A stretch of 64,000 bases of DNA from Myxococcus fulvus (GCF_900111765.1 NZ_FOIB01000001.1:1-64000); one strand, 5' to 3'; shown: positions 1 through 10,612, counted from the first letter of the stretch. Notes: a model not told the origin generated them from the sequence alone. Numbers and translations are program-made.

Positions 1-40
1 CTCCGCGGGAAACCGCGTGGGAGAGTAGGTCGCTGCCGGA
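1..40 (+). rRNA. rrf: 5S rRNA, 3' end only
   Basis: The first bases carry the closing helix region of 5S rRNA (GAGAGTAGGTCGCTGCC, matching the conserved GAGAGTAGG-ACTGCC end of bacterial 5S). They are followed at once by a factor-independent terminator. The 5' part and the rest of the rrn operon lie outside the window, and the exact 3' end is approximate. Confidence 0.85.
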
Positions 41-53
41 TTCTTTTTGAGAA

Positions 54-90
54 GCCCTCGTCGCCTCGTGCGACGGGGGCTTTTCTTTTT
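54..90 (+). terminator. rrn operon terminator
   Basis: An 11-bp stem (54-64 with 70-80, one T-G pair) with a CTCGT loop is followed by TTTTCTTTTT. It is the only hairpin with a clear T-tract among the terminators listed for this window, and it fits the end of an rRNA operon. Confidence 0.92.
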
Positions 91-119
91 TCTGCGCCCC
101 CCTCTGCACCCCGCCCGCC

Positions 120-1007
120 TCACGGCGTGGCGAGGAGCTCAGCGAGACGATCGAAGTTCTGCTCGTTGGCCTCCTCGATGAAGCCGCGGACCTTCTCGAG
201 CTCCTCCTTCGATTCGAAGCGCATCCGCCAGGTGAGGCGGGTCTTGGGCCCTTCGTCCGCGAAATCGAGGCGCATCTCGAAGTGATGTGATTCTTGGAGG
301 TGTCGGAAGACGACCCGCTCCAATGGGATCACCTGCGTGAACTCCTTATGCATGGCGTACCGAGCTCCATCCGGTCCCTGCATCACGAAGCGCCACTGAC
401 CACCTGGGCGGAGATCAAACACCTCGAAGGTGTTCGTCGAGCCCTTCGGCCCCCACCAGCGTGACAGTTGCTCCGCTTTGCTGAATGCCCGGTACAGCCG
501 GTCTCGGGATGTATCGAAGAGCCGCGAGGAGACGATGTCTCGAGACTCCTCGAGCACTCGCCCCAGTCTGTCGAAGTGTTCCGCTGTGCCTCCCTCACGT
601 GAGCGCGTCCCATCCGCACCGTCGAGGAAGGTGGCTTGCTCGGTGAACACCATCCTCGTTCCACCTGTCTTCGTCGCGTGCAGCTCCACCGTGGCCAGCG
701 ACACGGACAGATGCTTGTCGCCCACGTGCATGTCGTAGACGTACACCAGTCGCTCGTTCGGGATGATGGAGTGGTAGCGCGCGGTGAAGACACTCGCGTG
801 ACGCCCCTCGAACTGTCCGTGGAGCAGCTCCGTTCCGCCCACTCTGAAGTCGAGTTCACGCTTCACGAGCCGCCATCGCTCAGGCGGCCCGATGAACCAC
901 TGGGCCTTCGTCTCCACGTCGGACCAGGCCGCGAAGACTCGAGCCGGAGAGGCTTTGTAGGTGCGCTCGAGGGTGAATGAGCCGTGAACCACGGGAGGTG
1001 CCTTCAT
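120..1007 (-). CDS. Double-domain AHSA1/SRPBCC protein
   Basis: The 295-aa protein holds two consecutive START/AHSA1 domains: about residues 9-145 (GSFTLERTYKASPARVFAAW, AQWF) and about 155-290 (LFDTSRDRLYRAFSKAEQLS then WWGPKG, EANEQNFDRLAELL end). Single AHSA1 proteins are about 150 aa, so this is a fusion or internal duplication. The family binds small hydrophobic ligands or acts as an Hsp90-ATPase-activator-like fold; the substrate here is unknown. I chose ATG at 1007 because it overlaps the ArsR stop (ATGA) and follows AAGAAGGGAAG. Pairing with an ArsR repressor is a very common arrangement for this family and implies co-transcription and repression by that protein. Confidence 0.9.
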   Translation of the reverse strand: MKAPPVVHGSFTLERTYKASPARVFAAWSDVETKAQWFIGPPERWRLVKRELDFRVGGTELLHGQFEGRHASVFTARYHSIIPNERLVYVYDMHVGDKHLSVSLATVELHATKTGGTRMVFTEQATFLDGADGTRSREGGTAEHFDRLGRVLEESRDIVSSRLFDTSRDRLYRAFSKAEQLSRWWGPKGSTNTFEVFDLRPGGQWRFVMQGPDGARYAMHKEFTQVIPLERVVFRHLQESHHFEMRLDFADEGPKTRLTWRMRFESKEELEKVRGFIEEANEQNFDRLAELLATP

Positions 1008-1363
1008 GAGCTTCCCTTCTTTCGGGGGGAGGGAGTGGGGGACTCGGGGCCATCCAGCAGCTCGCCCAGTCGGTCGAAGCGGCGCTCCCACAGGCTGCGC
1101 CGTGCGGAGATCCAGTCCTCCGCCACTCGCAGCCCCTGTGGCTGGATGTGACAGGAGCGCACGCGCCCGACCTTCTCCGTGCGCACCAGGCCGCTCTCCT
1201 CGAGGACCTGGAGGTGCTGAACGACCGCCGCGAGGGTGATGTCGAGCGGCTTCGCCAGGTCGCTCACCGACATGGAGCCCTGACTCAGTCGCTCGACGAT
1301 GGCTCTTCGCGTGGAGTCGCCCAGGGCCTGGAACACCCGGTCTACGGCGCCATAGTTTAGCAT
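1004..1363 (-). CDS. ArsR-family transcriptional repressor
   Basis: The 119-aa winged-helix protein has the classic start (VFQALGDSTRRAIVERLSQG) and recognition region (LAAVVQHLQVLEESGLVRTE, KVGRVRSCHIQP). It has no metal-binding Cys pair, which fits the AHSA1-linked ArsR subgroup rather than metalloregulators. It is first gene of a two-gene operon with a 4-base overlap. The start ATG is at or within a base of the predicted transcription start, so the message may be leaderless. Its own promoter is flanked by two copies of GGCTTAAGT, suggesting autoregulation. Confidence 0.92.
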   Translation of the reverse strand: MLNYGAVDRVFQALGDSTRRAIVERLSQGSMSVSDLAKPLDITLAAVVQHLQVLEESGLVRTEKVGRVRSCHIQPQGLRVAEDWISARRSLWERRFDRLGELLDGPESPTPSPRKKGSS

Positions 1364-1364
1364 G

Positions 1365-1412
1365 GGCTTAAGTATTGTCCGTGCGCTCTAACTGTCAAGT
1401 CGCGGCTTAAGT
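1365..1412 (-). promoter_or_regulatory. ArsR operon promoter and paired operator-like sites
   Basis: On the minus strand a perfect -35 TTGACA (1398-1393) is followed after 16 bases by AATACT (1376-1371). The predicted start of transcription is near 1364, one base from the ArsR ATG. GGCTTAAGT occurs at 1365-1373, covering the -10 region, and again at 1404-1412, just upstream of -35. The palindromic core is CTTAAG. The arrangement fits an autorepressed promoter. Confidence 0.55.
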
Positions 1413-1431
1413 GTTCGGTGAGGCCTTCAAG

Positions 1432-1468
1432 CTGCACGGCGACTGTCGAGCCATCGTGCAGGCTGCAA
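1432..1468 (+). promoter_or_regulatory. Candidate upstream activator site for kdp module
   Basis: TCGTGCAGGCTGCAA (1454-1468) contains the palindrome TGCAG-G-CTGCA and recurs exactly at 14967-14981, upstream of the sigma-54 response regulator gene. A further arm CTGCACG (1432-1438) pairs with CGTGCAG (1455-1461). The palindrome centre is about 70 bp before the -24 element at 1532, the usual distance for an enhancer-binding protein. Confidence 0.5.
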
Positions 1469-1530
1469 TCTCCACCGCGGTCAGTGTCTCGCAACCCCGC
1501 GAAAGTCCTGCGAATTCATTGGAGGGTGGC

Positions 1531-1546
1531 TGGTACGTGCGGTGCT
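1531..1546 (+). promoter_or_regulatory. Sigma-54-like promoter before kdp module
   Basis: TGGTACG-TGCG-GTGCT matches the -24/-12 consensus (TGGYRYR-N4-TTGCW) with one mismatch in the -12 box and the required GG-N10-GC spacing. The predicted start is about 1557, only a few bases before the ATG at 1563, so the leader would be very short. GG-N10-GC alone is common in this GC-rich DNA, so the call rests on the whole motif plus the upstream site. Confidence 0.5.
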
Positions 1547-1562
1547 CAGTGGATGGGCACCC

Positions 1563-2690
1563 ATGTTGTCCATCGACTCCACTCAACTGCTTCTCTCCCT
1601 GCTGCTCCAGCAGGCAGATGCATCCCTGCCTGCTCCCGACGCCACGGCCAACGACTCGGCGGCGACCCGCTTCCTCTCCCGGGTCCAACCCGAGGGCGGC
1701 GTCGATGTGTACTTCGCTCACAACTTCAACCGTCCCGCGAACAAGGCCAGCTTCCTTCCTGGCACCGGCACCTCCGCGAAGCGCCATGGGGAGGTGTCCA
1801 TCAACCTGGCTTCACTGGGGCTGAGCGCCGAGCCCGCTCCCGTGGGCTTCAAGGTGCTCCTGGGCTTCGGAACAGGGGCGGAGGTGGTGCACTCGGCGGA
1901 GCCCGAGGGTGTCGCCTCAGGGCCCGCGGTGTGGCGCTACGTCCAACAGGCGTCCGTGTCCTTCGCCACCGGTCCGCTGACCCTGGAGGCCGGGCTGTAT
2001 CCCAGCCACATCGGGCTCGAGTCGCTCCAGTCCCAGCTCAACTGGACGTACACCCGCTCGTGGATGGGCGAGTACTCGCCCTATTACCAGACGGGCCTCA
2101 AGGGGACCTGGGCGTTCGCCCCTGCGTGGAGCTCGCAACTCCAAGTCCTCAACGGCTGGCAGACCCTTGGTGACAACAACCGTGGGCTCGCGGTGGGCAC
2201 CCAGGTGGCCTACGCGGGCGAGCGACTGTCCGCCGCCCTCAACACCTTCATCGGGGAAGAGGGAACCACGGGCGACGAGGGGCTGCGCCTCTTCGCGGAC
2301 GCGGTGGCGACGTTTCGTGTCCTGCCCTCGCTGTGGCTCGCCGCGACCGCGGATGTGGGGACGCAGCGTCTTTCCTCCAGGGAGCGCGCGAACTGGTACG
2401 CGGCGGGACTCAATGCCCGTGTGCTCCTCGCGGAGCCCGTGGCGCTGGCCGCGCGTGTCGAGGCCTATCGGGACGCCGATGGCTTGATGACGGGCGTCGC
2501 GCAGACCCTGTCGAGCGGCACCGTCACGCTCGAGGTGAAGCCGGCGGAGCAGCTCACCCTCAAGCTGGAGGCCCGGCATGACCGCTCGACGGAGGCGGTG
2601 TTCGCGGGCCGCGATACCTCCGACGACGGCTCGCCCGTGCCGAAGGACACCGAGACGCTCGTCGTGCTCGGCGCCACCGCCTTCTTCTGA
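1563..2690 (+). CDS. Outer-membrane beta-barrel (porin-like) protein of kdp module
   Basis: The 375-aa protein has a weak N-terminal hydrophobic segment (LLLSLLL) followed by alternating beta-strand sequence. It has a typical barrel ending in a terminal Phe pair (LVVLGATAFF). GVDVYFAHNFNRP, SVSFATGPLTLEAGLYPSHI and WTYTRSWMGEYSPYYQ resemble the BBP2/OprB-like porin class. I used ATG 1563; a GTG at 1542 is also in frame. The gene lies 20 bp before the small peptide and the kdp genes in the same direction, so it probably belongs to the same transcript and may pass K+ or another solute across the outer membrane. That role is inferred from position only. Confidence 0.75.
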   Translation: MLSIDSTQLLLSLLLQQADASLPAPDATANDSAATRFLSRVQPEGGVDVYFAHNFNRPANKASFLPGTGTSAKRHGEVSINLASLGLSAEPAPVGFKVLLGFGTGAEVVHSAEPEGVASGPAVWRYVQQASVSFATGPLTLEAGLYPSHIGLESLQSQLNWTYTRSWMGEYSPYYQTGLKGTWAFAPAWSSQLQVLNGWQTLGDNNRGLAVGTQVAYAGERLSAALNTFIGEEGTTGDEGLRLFADAVATFRVLPSLWLAATADVGTQRLSSRERANWYAAGLNARVLLAEPVALAARVEAYRDADGLMTGVAQTLSSGTVTLEVKPAEQLTLKLEARHDRSTEAVFAGRDTSDDGSPVPKDTETLVVLGATAFF

Positions 2691-2710
2691 TGTCCGCTTG
2701 GAGCCTTGCC

Positions 2711-2791
2711 ATGGATTTCGTCCTCGTCCTCGTCACCCTCGGGTTCTTCGCGCTCGCGTGGGCCTACTCCCACGGCTGTGAGCGCCTGTGA
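2711..2791 (+). CDS. 26-aa single-pass membrane peptide in kdp operon
   Basis: ATG at 2711 opens a 26-residue frame MDFVLVLVTLGFFALAWAYS plus HGCERL. It has one hydrophobic helix and a short Cys-containing tail. Similar short peptides (hydrophobic helix then W-A-Y-x-x-G-C-x-R-L) occur before kdpF in other bacteria, as far as I recall, and are usually unannotated. It lies 20 bp after the porin and 61 bp before kdpF. It may be a KdpFABC-associated small subunit, but this is inference. Confidence 0.65.
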   Translation: MDFVLVLVTLGFFALAWAYSHGCERL

Positions 2792-2852
2792 CACGCATCG
2801 CGCACCCGTCCTCGCGTGGCTCCGCTCGGGGCCGCTCCCGGAGTCCCCTGTC

Positions 2853-2942
2853 ATGACTTTCGAATACGCCGCCGGCGCCGTGCTCGCCGTCCTGCTCACA
2901 GTCTACCTCGTCCATGCCCTGCTCCGTCCCGAGCGCTTCTGA
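2853..2942 (+). CDS. kdpF: K+-transporting ATPase subunit KdpF
   Basis: This is a 29-aa single-helix peptide, the usual KdpF length, with a hydrophobic core (GAVLAVLLTVYLVHALL) and the R-P-E-R-F end that KdpF proteins share. KdpF stabilises the KdpFABC complex in the inner membrane. It ends 12 bp before kdpA. Confidence 0.88.
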   Translation: MTFEYAAGAVLAVLLTVYLVHALLRPERF

Positions 2943-2954
2943 GGGCCTCCTGCA

Positions 2955-4673
2955 ATGACTCTCATCGGCTGGCTGCAAGTCCTGTTGTTCTTCGCCCTCC
3001 TGCTCGCGCTGACGAAGCCGCTGGGCGTCTATCTCTTCCGTGTCTTCGAATCCGAGGCGCAGCCGTTGCCCCGCGTGCTCGGCCCCGTGGAACGGGGGCT
3101 GTTGCGCCTGAGTGGCGCGAGCGAGCGGCGTGAGCAGACCTGGGTGGAGTACTGCGGCGCCCTGCTGGCCTTCAGCCTGGTGAGCCTGCTCATCCTCTAC
3201 GCCCTCCAGCGCGCCCAACACCTGCTGCCCTTCAATCCCCAGAACCTCGGCGCCGTGGGGCCCGAGCTGGCCTTCAACACCGCCGCCAGCTTCGTCGCCA
3301 ACACCAACTGGCAGTCGTATGCCGGTGAATCCACCATGAGCTACCTCACGCAGATGGTGGGCCTGGCGTGGCAGAACTTCGTCTCCGCCGCCGCGGGGCT
3401 CGGGGTGGCGCTGGCGCTCGCTCGCGGCTTCACCCGACGCCCGGGGCCCGAGGGCTCGAAGACGCTCGGCAACTTCTGGGTCGACCTGGTGCGCGGCACG
3501 CTCTACGTGCTCCTGCCCCTGTGCTTCGTCGTCGCCCTGTTCTTCGTCTCGCAAGGGATGATGCAGAACCTCTCGCCCTATCACGAACTCACCACGCTCG
3601 AGGGGGGCAGGCAGACGCTCGCGATGGGACCGGTGGCCTCGCAGGAGGTCATCAAGATGCTCGGCACCAACGGGGGTGGCTTCTTCAACGCCAACAGCGC
3701 CCACCCGTTCGAGAACCCGACGCCGCTCACCAACCTGGTGCAGATGCTGCTCATCTTCGCCATCCCCTCGGCGCTCACGTACACCTACGGGAAGATGACG
3801 GGTGACACGAAGCAGGGCTGGGCCCTCTTCGCCGCCATGTCGTTCCTGTTCTTCGTGGGCGTGCTCGCCGCCTACTCCGCCGAGGCTCAACCCAACGCCG
3901 CCGTGTCCGCCTCGCAGGTGGTCCAGTTCGGCAACATGGAGGGCAAGGAGACGCGCTTCGGCACCGCCGCGTCCACGCTCTTCGCCGTCGTCACCACCGA
4001 TGCGTCGTGTGGCGCCGTCAATGCCATGCATGACAGCTTCAACCCGCTGGGTGGGCTCGTGCCGCTCGTCAACATGCAGCTGGGCGAGGTCATCTTCGGC
4101 GGCGTGGGCGCGGGCCTCTACGGCATCCTCATCATGGTCGTGCTCTCCGTCTTCATCGCCGGGCTGATGGTGGGCCGCACCCCCGAGTACCTGGGCAAGA
4201 AAATCGAGGCCCGGGAGATGAAGCTCGCGATGCTCTACGTGCTCATCTTCCCGCTGTTCATCCTCGGGCTGTCCGCCGTGGCGGCCGTGATTCCCCAGGG
4301 CGTGTCCTCGCTCAACAACGCGGGACCGCATGGCCTGTCGGAGATTCTCTACGCGTTCACCAGCGGCACGGCCAACAACGGCAGCGCGTTCGCTGGACTC
4401 AACGCGAACACCCCGTTCTGGAACATCTCGCTGGGGCTGGCCATGCTCGGCGGGCGCTTCCTGATGATTGTCCCCGCGCTCGCCATCGCCGGCTCGATGG
4501 TGGGCAAGAAGGTGGTGCCCGCGGGGCCCGGTACCTTCCCGACGAATGGTGTCCTCTTCACCGGTCTCCTGGTGAGCATCGTCGTCATCGTCGGCGCGCT
4601 CACCTTCTTCCCCGCCCTCTCCCTGGGACCCATCGTCGAGCACTTCCTCGCCGGGGCCGGAAAGGTCTACTGA
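2955..4673 (+). CDS. kdpA: K+-transporting ATPase, channel-like subunit KdpA
   Basis: The 572-aa polytopic inner-membrane subunit selects and passes K+ in the KdpFABC P-type ATPase. The four selectivity-filter regions can be read: NTNWQSY near residue 116, [15 protein letters not shown] near 236, [15 protein letters not shown] near 348 and [11 protein letters not shown] near 471. Length is normal for the family (about 560-600). The start follows GAGGGCCTCC and sits 12 bp after kdpF; kdpB begins 3 bp after the stop. KdpFABC is a high-affinity K+ scavenger expressed when K+ is scarce. Confidence 0.98.
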   Translation: MTLIGWLQVLLFFALLLALTKPLGVYLFRVFESEAQPLPRVLGPVERGLLRLSGASERREQTWVEYCGALLAFSLVSLLILYALQRAQHLLPFNPQNLGAVGPELAFNTAASFVANTNWQSYAGESTMSYLTQMVGLAWQNFVSAAAGLGVALALARGFTRRPGPEGSKTLGNFWVDLVRGTLYVLLPLCFVVALFFVSQGMMQNLSPYHELTTLEGGRQTLAMGPVASQEVIKMLGTNGGGFFNANSAHPFENPTPLTNLVQMLLIFAIPSALTYTYGKMTGDTKQGWALFAAMSFLFFVGVLAAYSAEAQPNAAVSASQVVQFGNMEGKETRFGTAASTLFAVVTTDASCGAVNAMHDSFNPLGGLVPLVNMQLGEVIFGGVGAGLYGILIMVVLSVFIAGLMVGRTPEYLGKKIEAREMKLAMLYVLIFPLFILGLSAVAAVIPQGVSSLNNAGPHGLSEILYAFTSGTANNGSAFAGLNANTPFWNISLGLAMLGGRFLMIVPALAIAGSMVGKKVVPAGPGTFPTNGVLFTGLLVSIVVIVGALTFFPALSLGPIVEHFLAGAGKVY

Positions 4674-4676
4674 GCC

Positions 4677-6737
<2,061 letters not shown>

Positions 6738-6749
6738 GGACTGGTCATC

Positions 6750-7406
6750 ATGGTCTCCACTCTCGTTACCGCGCTTCGTGTTTGTGTCGTCACCCTGGTG
6801 CTCACGGGCTTGCTGTATCCCCTCGCTGTCACCGGTGTGGCCTCTTTGCTCTTTCCCTCCGAGGCTCATGGCTCCCTCGTGAAGGACGAGCAGGGCCGTG
6901 TCGTGGGGAGCGCTCTCATCGGCCAGGGGTTCACTCGCGCGGACTACTTCCAGCCGCGCCCCTCGGCCGCTGGGAGCGGCTACGACGCGGCTGCGTCCTC
7001 GGGGAGCAACCTGGGGCCTACGTCGCAGAAGCTCCGGGACCGCGTCATGGTCGAGGCCTCGCGGCTGCGTCGTGAGAATCCGGATGCGCAGGGTGATGTG
7101 CCCGCGGAGTTGGTCACCACGTCCGCGTCCGGGTTGGACCCGCACCTGTCGCCGGAGGCGGTGCGGTGGCAGGTGCCTCGCGTCGCGAAGGCTCGCGGCG
7201 TGGCTCCGGAGCGCGTGCTGGCGGTGGTGGGCTCGCATGTGGAGGGGCGCACCTTCGGCGTGCTCGGTGAGCCTCGGGTGAACGTGCTGCTGCTGAACCT
7301 CGCGCTGGACCGACAGTTCGGTCGCCCGGCCGTCGAGCCTGGGGTTCCCATGGGTGGCGCGGTGGCTCCGTCCGCTACGCCTACCCGGGGCTCGGGCAGC
7401 CCGTGA
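6750..7406 (+). CDS. kdpC: K+-transporting ATPase subunit KdpC
   Basis: The 218-aa protein has an N-terminal membrane helix ([20 protein letters not shown]), then the periplasmic KdpC domain with [27 protein letters not shown] and [20 protein letters not shown]. It ends with the usual [10 protein letters not shown]. The last 25 residues (after FGRPAVEP) are a Gly/Pro/Ser tail beyond the conserved domain. KdpC is the chaperone-like subunit that stabilises nucleotide binding by KdpB. It is the last transport gene before a 213-bp gap. Confidence 0.97.
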   Translation: MVSTLVTALRVCVVTLVLTGLLYPLAVTGVASLLFPSEAHGSLVKDEQGRVVGSALIGQGFTRADYFQPRPSAAGSGYDAAASSGSNLGPTSQKLRDRVMVEASRLRRENPDAQGDVPAELVTTSASGLDPHLSPEAVRWQVPRVAKARGVAPERVLAVVGSHVEGRTFGVLGEPRVNVLLLNLALDRQFGRPAVEPGVPMGGAVAPSATPTRGSGSP

Positions 7407-7412
7407 GGGTAG

Positions 7413-7556
7413 CGTCGAGGACGGTCGACATCATGGCGTTGGAGTCGTCGACGGGAGTTGCTTCGTCGTCGAGAGTCGAGGACGTTCGCCGTCATGGCAT
7501 CCGAAGGGCGTCGTGTCTCTTTGTCGAATCGAGGTCCTTCGACCTTCATCATGGGC
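7413..7556. repeat. Degenerate direct repeats between kdpC and kdpD
   Basis: A 24-base element GTCGAGGACGGTCGACATCA + TGGC (7413-7436) recurs at 7475-7498 with three mismatches, and more loosely at about 7529-7556. The copies lie 62 and 53 bp apart. They fill most of the 213-bp gap before the kdpD-like gene, where its promoter would have to be. They could be operator sites or decayed duplications. No ORF is credible here. Confidence 0.4.
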
Positions 7557-7619
7557 TGGGTCGATGAACTCTAACCTGTCTCGGCATGTGATTCGTTTGT
7601 CGCGCTCCGAGGTTCTCGG

Positions 7620-8786
7620 ATGACCACTCGTCGCTCACGTGCGGAGGACTTCCTGGAGCTGGTCGAGCGCGGCCGGCGCGGTCGGCTCAAGCTCTACATC
7701 GGCTTCGCGGCCGGTGTGGGCAAGACGTACCGCATGCTCGAGGAGGCACATGCGCTGAAACGGCGCGGCGTGGATGTGGTGCTCGGCTTCGTGGAGACCC
7801 ACGGTCGCAAGGAGACCGAGGCCCTGGTCGCCGGACTCGAGGCCGTACCTCGCAAGACGTACTCCTACCGTGAGGTCCTCGTCGAGGAGATGGACCTGGA
7901 GGCGGTCCTCGCTCGCAAACCCCAGGTCGCCGTCGTCGACGAGCTGGCCCACACCAACCTCCCCCTGTGTCGACATCGCAAGCGCTACCAGGACGTCCAG
8001 GCGCTGCTCGACGCGGGCATCAACGTCATTGGCGCCTTCAACGTGCAACACCTCGAGAGCCTCAATGACCTCGTGGAGCGCACCACCGGCGTCGTCGTCC
8101 GCGAGACGCTGCCCGACAGCTTCCTCAAGGGCGCGGACCAGGTCGTGAACCTGGACCTCGCCGTGGAAGACCTCCATGAACGACTCAAGGCCGGGAAGAT
8201 CTACGCCGAGGACAAGGTGCCCCATGCCCTGGAGCGCTTCTTCACGGGCGAGAACCTGTCCACCCTTCGCGAACTCGCCCTTCGCGAGGTGGCCGAGAGC
8301 CTGGACCGCGCCACCTCCGGACTGTCCTCCCGCTCCGGCGAAGATGAACCTCGCAAGGGCGCCGCCTGGGGCCGGGTGCTGGTCGCCATGTCCAGCCATC
8401 CTCCTCGCGCGGCCACCCTCCTGCGCCGGGGCTCGCGCATGGCCGGTCGGCTGAACACGGATTGGTTCGTCGTGTATGTCGAGACTCCTCGCGAGGCGCC
8501 CCACCTCATCGATGCCGAGGCGCAACGCCACCTGCTGGCCAACATCGAGAAGGCTCGCGAGCTGGGCGCCGAGGTCGTGCGTCTTCGCTCACGAGACCCC
8601 GTGGAGGCCATCCTCGACTTCGCCCGCTCCCATGGCGTGGGCCACATCATGGTGGGCCGCTCGCACCAGCCCTGGTGGAAGCGCGCGCTGGGCCGCGCCG
8701 CGGACGTGCGGCTGCTCCGTGAGGGCGAGGGCTTCGACATCCATGTCGTCGCCTTCGAGCCCTCCTCCGAGGAGAAACGACCATGA
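7620..8786 (+). CDS. kdpD: KdpD N-terminal sensor module with USP domain, no kinase
   Basis: The 388-aa cytoplasmic protein covers only the first part of a normal (about 890 aa) KdpD. The KdpD domain (about 18-230) has Walker A GFAAGVGKT (28-36), Walker B VAVVDELAHTN (103-113) and the KdpD signature YQDVQALLDAGINVIGAFNV. A universal-stress-protein-like domain follows (about 245-380, WFVVYVE, VGHIMVGRS). The four membrane helices, HisKA and HATPase of full KdpD are absent. The stop overlaps the start of a separate kinase (ATGA), so the two are made together and probably act as partners. The USP part lacks the SXS-X20-FTAXY c-di-AMP motif known from some KdpD proteins. Confidence 0.9.
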   Translation: MTTRRSRAEDFLELVERGRRGRLKLYIGFAAGVGKTYRMLEEAHALKRRGVDVVLGFVETHGRKETEALVAGLEAVPRKTYSYREVLVEEMDLEAVLARKPQVAVVDELAHTNLPLCRHRKRYQDVQALLDAGINVIGAFNVQHLESLNDLVERTTGVVVRETLPDSFLKGADQVVNLDLAVEDLHERLKAGKIYAEDKVPHALERFFTGENLSTLRELALREVAESLDRATSGLSSRSGEDEPRKGAAWGRVLVAMSSHPPRAATLLRRGSRMAGRLNTDWFVVYVETPREAPHLIDAEAQRHLLANIEKARELGAEVVRLRSRDPVEAILDFARSHGVGHIMVGRSHQPWWKRALGRAADVRLLREGEGFDIHVVAFEPSSEEKRP

Positions 8787-10612
8787 CCCTCCGCATGCGC
8801 CTGCTGCTGGCCCAGGCGCCCCTCGCGCTCGCGCTCGCGCTGGTGGGCCTGGTCGCCGTCATCACCCTGGCCCGCTTGGGTCGCTCGGGCCAGCGCATCC
8901 TCCAGGACAACTACCGCAGCGTCCTGGCCACCCAGCGGATGACCGAGCAACTGGAGCGCATGGACAGCGCCGCCCTCTTCATCGTCGCCGGTGAACGCGA
9001 GCGAGGGCTGTCCCAGCAGGCTTCGCAGCGTCAGGTCCTGGAGGCCGAGCTGCGGCTGCAGGAGGGCAACGTCACCGAGCCCGGTGAAGCCGAGTCCACC
9101 CGCCGGCTGCGCGCGGGCTGGGAGCGCTATGTGGCCGCTTATGACGTGTTCCTCTCGCTGTCGTCTCCCGAGGAGCAGAAGGCGGCTTACTTCCGGAACA
9201 TCGAGCCCGCGTTCCGCGAGGTGAAGGACGCGGCCTCCTCCGTCCTGGCGCTCAATCAGGACGCGATGGTTCACAAGAGCGAGCAGCTGCGTCGGCAGAG
9301 CGACCGGGTGAACACGCTCATGGTGCTCGCGGTGCTGGTCGCCTTCGCGCTGGGGTTGTTCGCCTCCACGTCCCTCACGCACCGCGCGCTGCGGCCCGTG
9401 TCCGTGCTGTCCCAGGCGGTGCAGCGGCTGGGGCGCGGGGACTACGCCGTGCGCGCCACGGTGGAGGGCTCGGATGAAATCGCGCGGCTGGGCGAGGACT
9501 TCAACTCCATGGCCGAGGCGCTCCAGCAGTACCGACAGAGCAGCCTGGGGGAGTTGCTCCAGGCCCAGGCGGCTTCGCAGGCCGCCATCGACAGCCTCCC
9601 TGACCCGGTCGTGGTGTTCGGCGCGGATGGCGGGTTGCTCAACGTCAACCGCTCGGCCGAGGACGTGCTCAAGCTGGGGCTCGAGGGCGGCGGGGATGTG
9701 CTCGGGCGCGTGGTGCCGGAGGCTCGCGAGGTGCTGGAGCGCGTGCGGGGACATGTGCTCGGGGGGAAGGGGGCGTATCAGCCTCGGGGCTATGAAGAAG
9801 CGGTGCGCGTGCCGCTGACCGAGGGGGACCGGTGGCTCCTGCCTCGTGCCAGCCCCGTGTATGGCGAGACGGGCGAAGTGGTGGGCGCCACGGTGATTCT
9901 CCAGGACGTGACGCGGCTGCGTCGGTTCGATGAATTGAAGAACGACCTGGTGGCCACCGTGGCCCATGAGTTCCGCACGCCCCTCACGTCCCTGCGCATG
10001 GCCGTGCACCTGGTGGCCGAGGGCATGGTGGGGCCCGTGACGGAGAAACAGGCGGACCTGCTCTTCGCGGCGCGCGAGGACTGTGAGCGATTGCAGGGCA
10101 TCGTCGATGACCTGCTCGACCTGTCTCGCATCCAGGCAGGGCAGCTCCGACTCGAAGTCCGCCGCGTGTCCACCGAGGCGCTGGTGCAGGCGGCGCTCGA
10201 CTCACAGCGCTCGGCGGCGGAGGAGCGTGGGGTGCGGTTGTCCCGGCTCGTGGGACTGGAGGTGGAGGCCGTGGAGGTGGACCCGGAGCGGATGGGGCTC
10301 GTGCTCGGCAACCTGGTGGGCAATGGCGTGAAGCACACTCCGGCGGGGGGAGAGGTGGAGGTGCGGGTGGCTCGTGATGGCGCGCGCGTCCGCTTCGAGG
10401 TTCGCGACACGGGGGAGGGCATCGCCCTGGAACAACAGGCGCGCATCTTCGAGAAGTTCTATCGCGCGCCAGGGGCTCCCGCGGGCGGCGCGGGGCTCGG
10501 GCTGTCCATCGTGAAGGAGATCGTCCAGGCCCATGGCGGAGAGGTGGGCGTCATCAGCGCGCCCGGGCGTGGGAGCACGTTCTGGTTTACGTTGCCGGGG
10601 CAGGACTCGTGA
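8783..10612 (+). CDS. KinB-like membrane histidine kinase
   Basis: The 609-aa kinase has TM1 (about 7-29), a helical periplasmic region (30-174, MTEQLERMDSAALFIVAGER), TM2 (175-196), HAMP (197-250), PAS (about 262-370, DSLPDPVVVFGADGGLLNVN), HisKA with VAHEFRTPLTSLRM (His395) and HATPase with a GLGLSIVKEIV motif. This order matches KinB, the partner of AlgB in Pseudomonas. It overlaps the truncated KdpD by 4 bases, which suggests KdpD-N supplies the K+ or nucleotide input. No response regulator follows directly; the AlgB-like regulator at 13443-14840 is the likely partner. Confidence 0.92.
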   Translation: MTLRMRLLLAQAPLALALALVGLVAVITLARLGRSGQRILQDNYRSVLATQRMTEQLERMDSAALFIVAGERERGLSQQASQRQVLEAELRLQEGNVTEPGEAESTRRLRAGWERYVAAYDVFLSLSSPEEQKAAYFRNIEPAFREVKDAASSVLALNQDAMVHKSEQLRRQSDRVNTLMVLAVLVAFALGLFASTSLTHRALRPVSVLSQAVQRLGRGDYAVRATVEGSDEIARLGEDFNSMAEALQQYRQSSLGELLQAQAASQAAIDSLPDPVVVFGADGGLLNVNRSAEDVLKLGLEGGGDVLGRVVPEAREVLERVRGHVLGGKGAYQPRGYEEAVRVPLTEGDRWLLPRASPVYGETGEVVGATVILQDVTRLRRFDELKNDLVATVAHEFRTPLTSLRMAVHLVAEGMVGPVTEKQADLLFAAREDCERLQGIVDDLLDLSRIQAGQLRLEVRRVSTEALVQAALDSQRSAAEERGVRLSRLVGLEVEAVEVDPERMGLVLGNLVGNGVKHTPAGGEVEVRVARDGARVRFEVRDTGEGIALEQQARIFEKFYRAPGAPAGGAGLGLSIVKEIVQAHGGEVGVISAPGRGSTFWFTLPGQDS

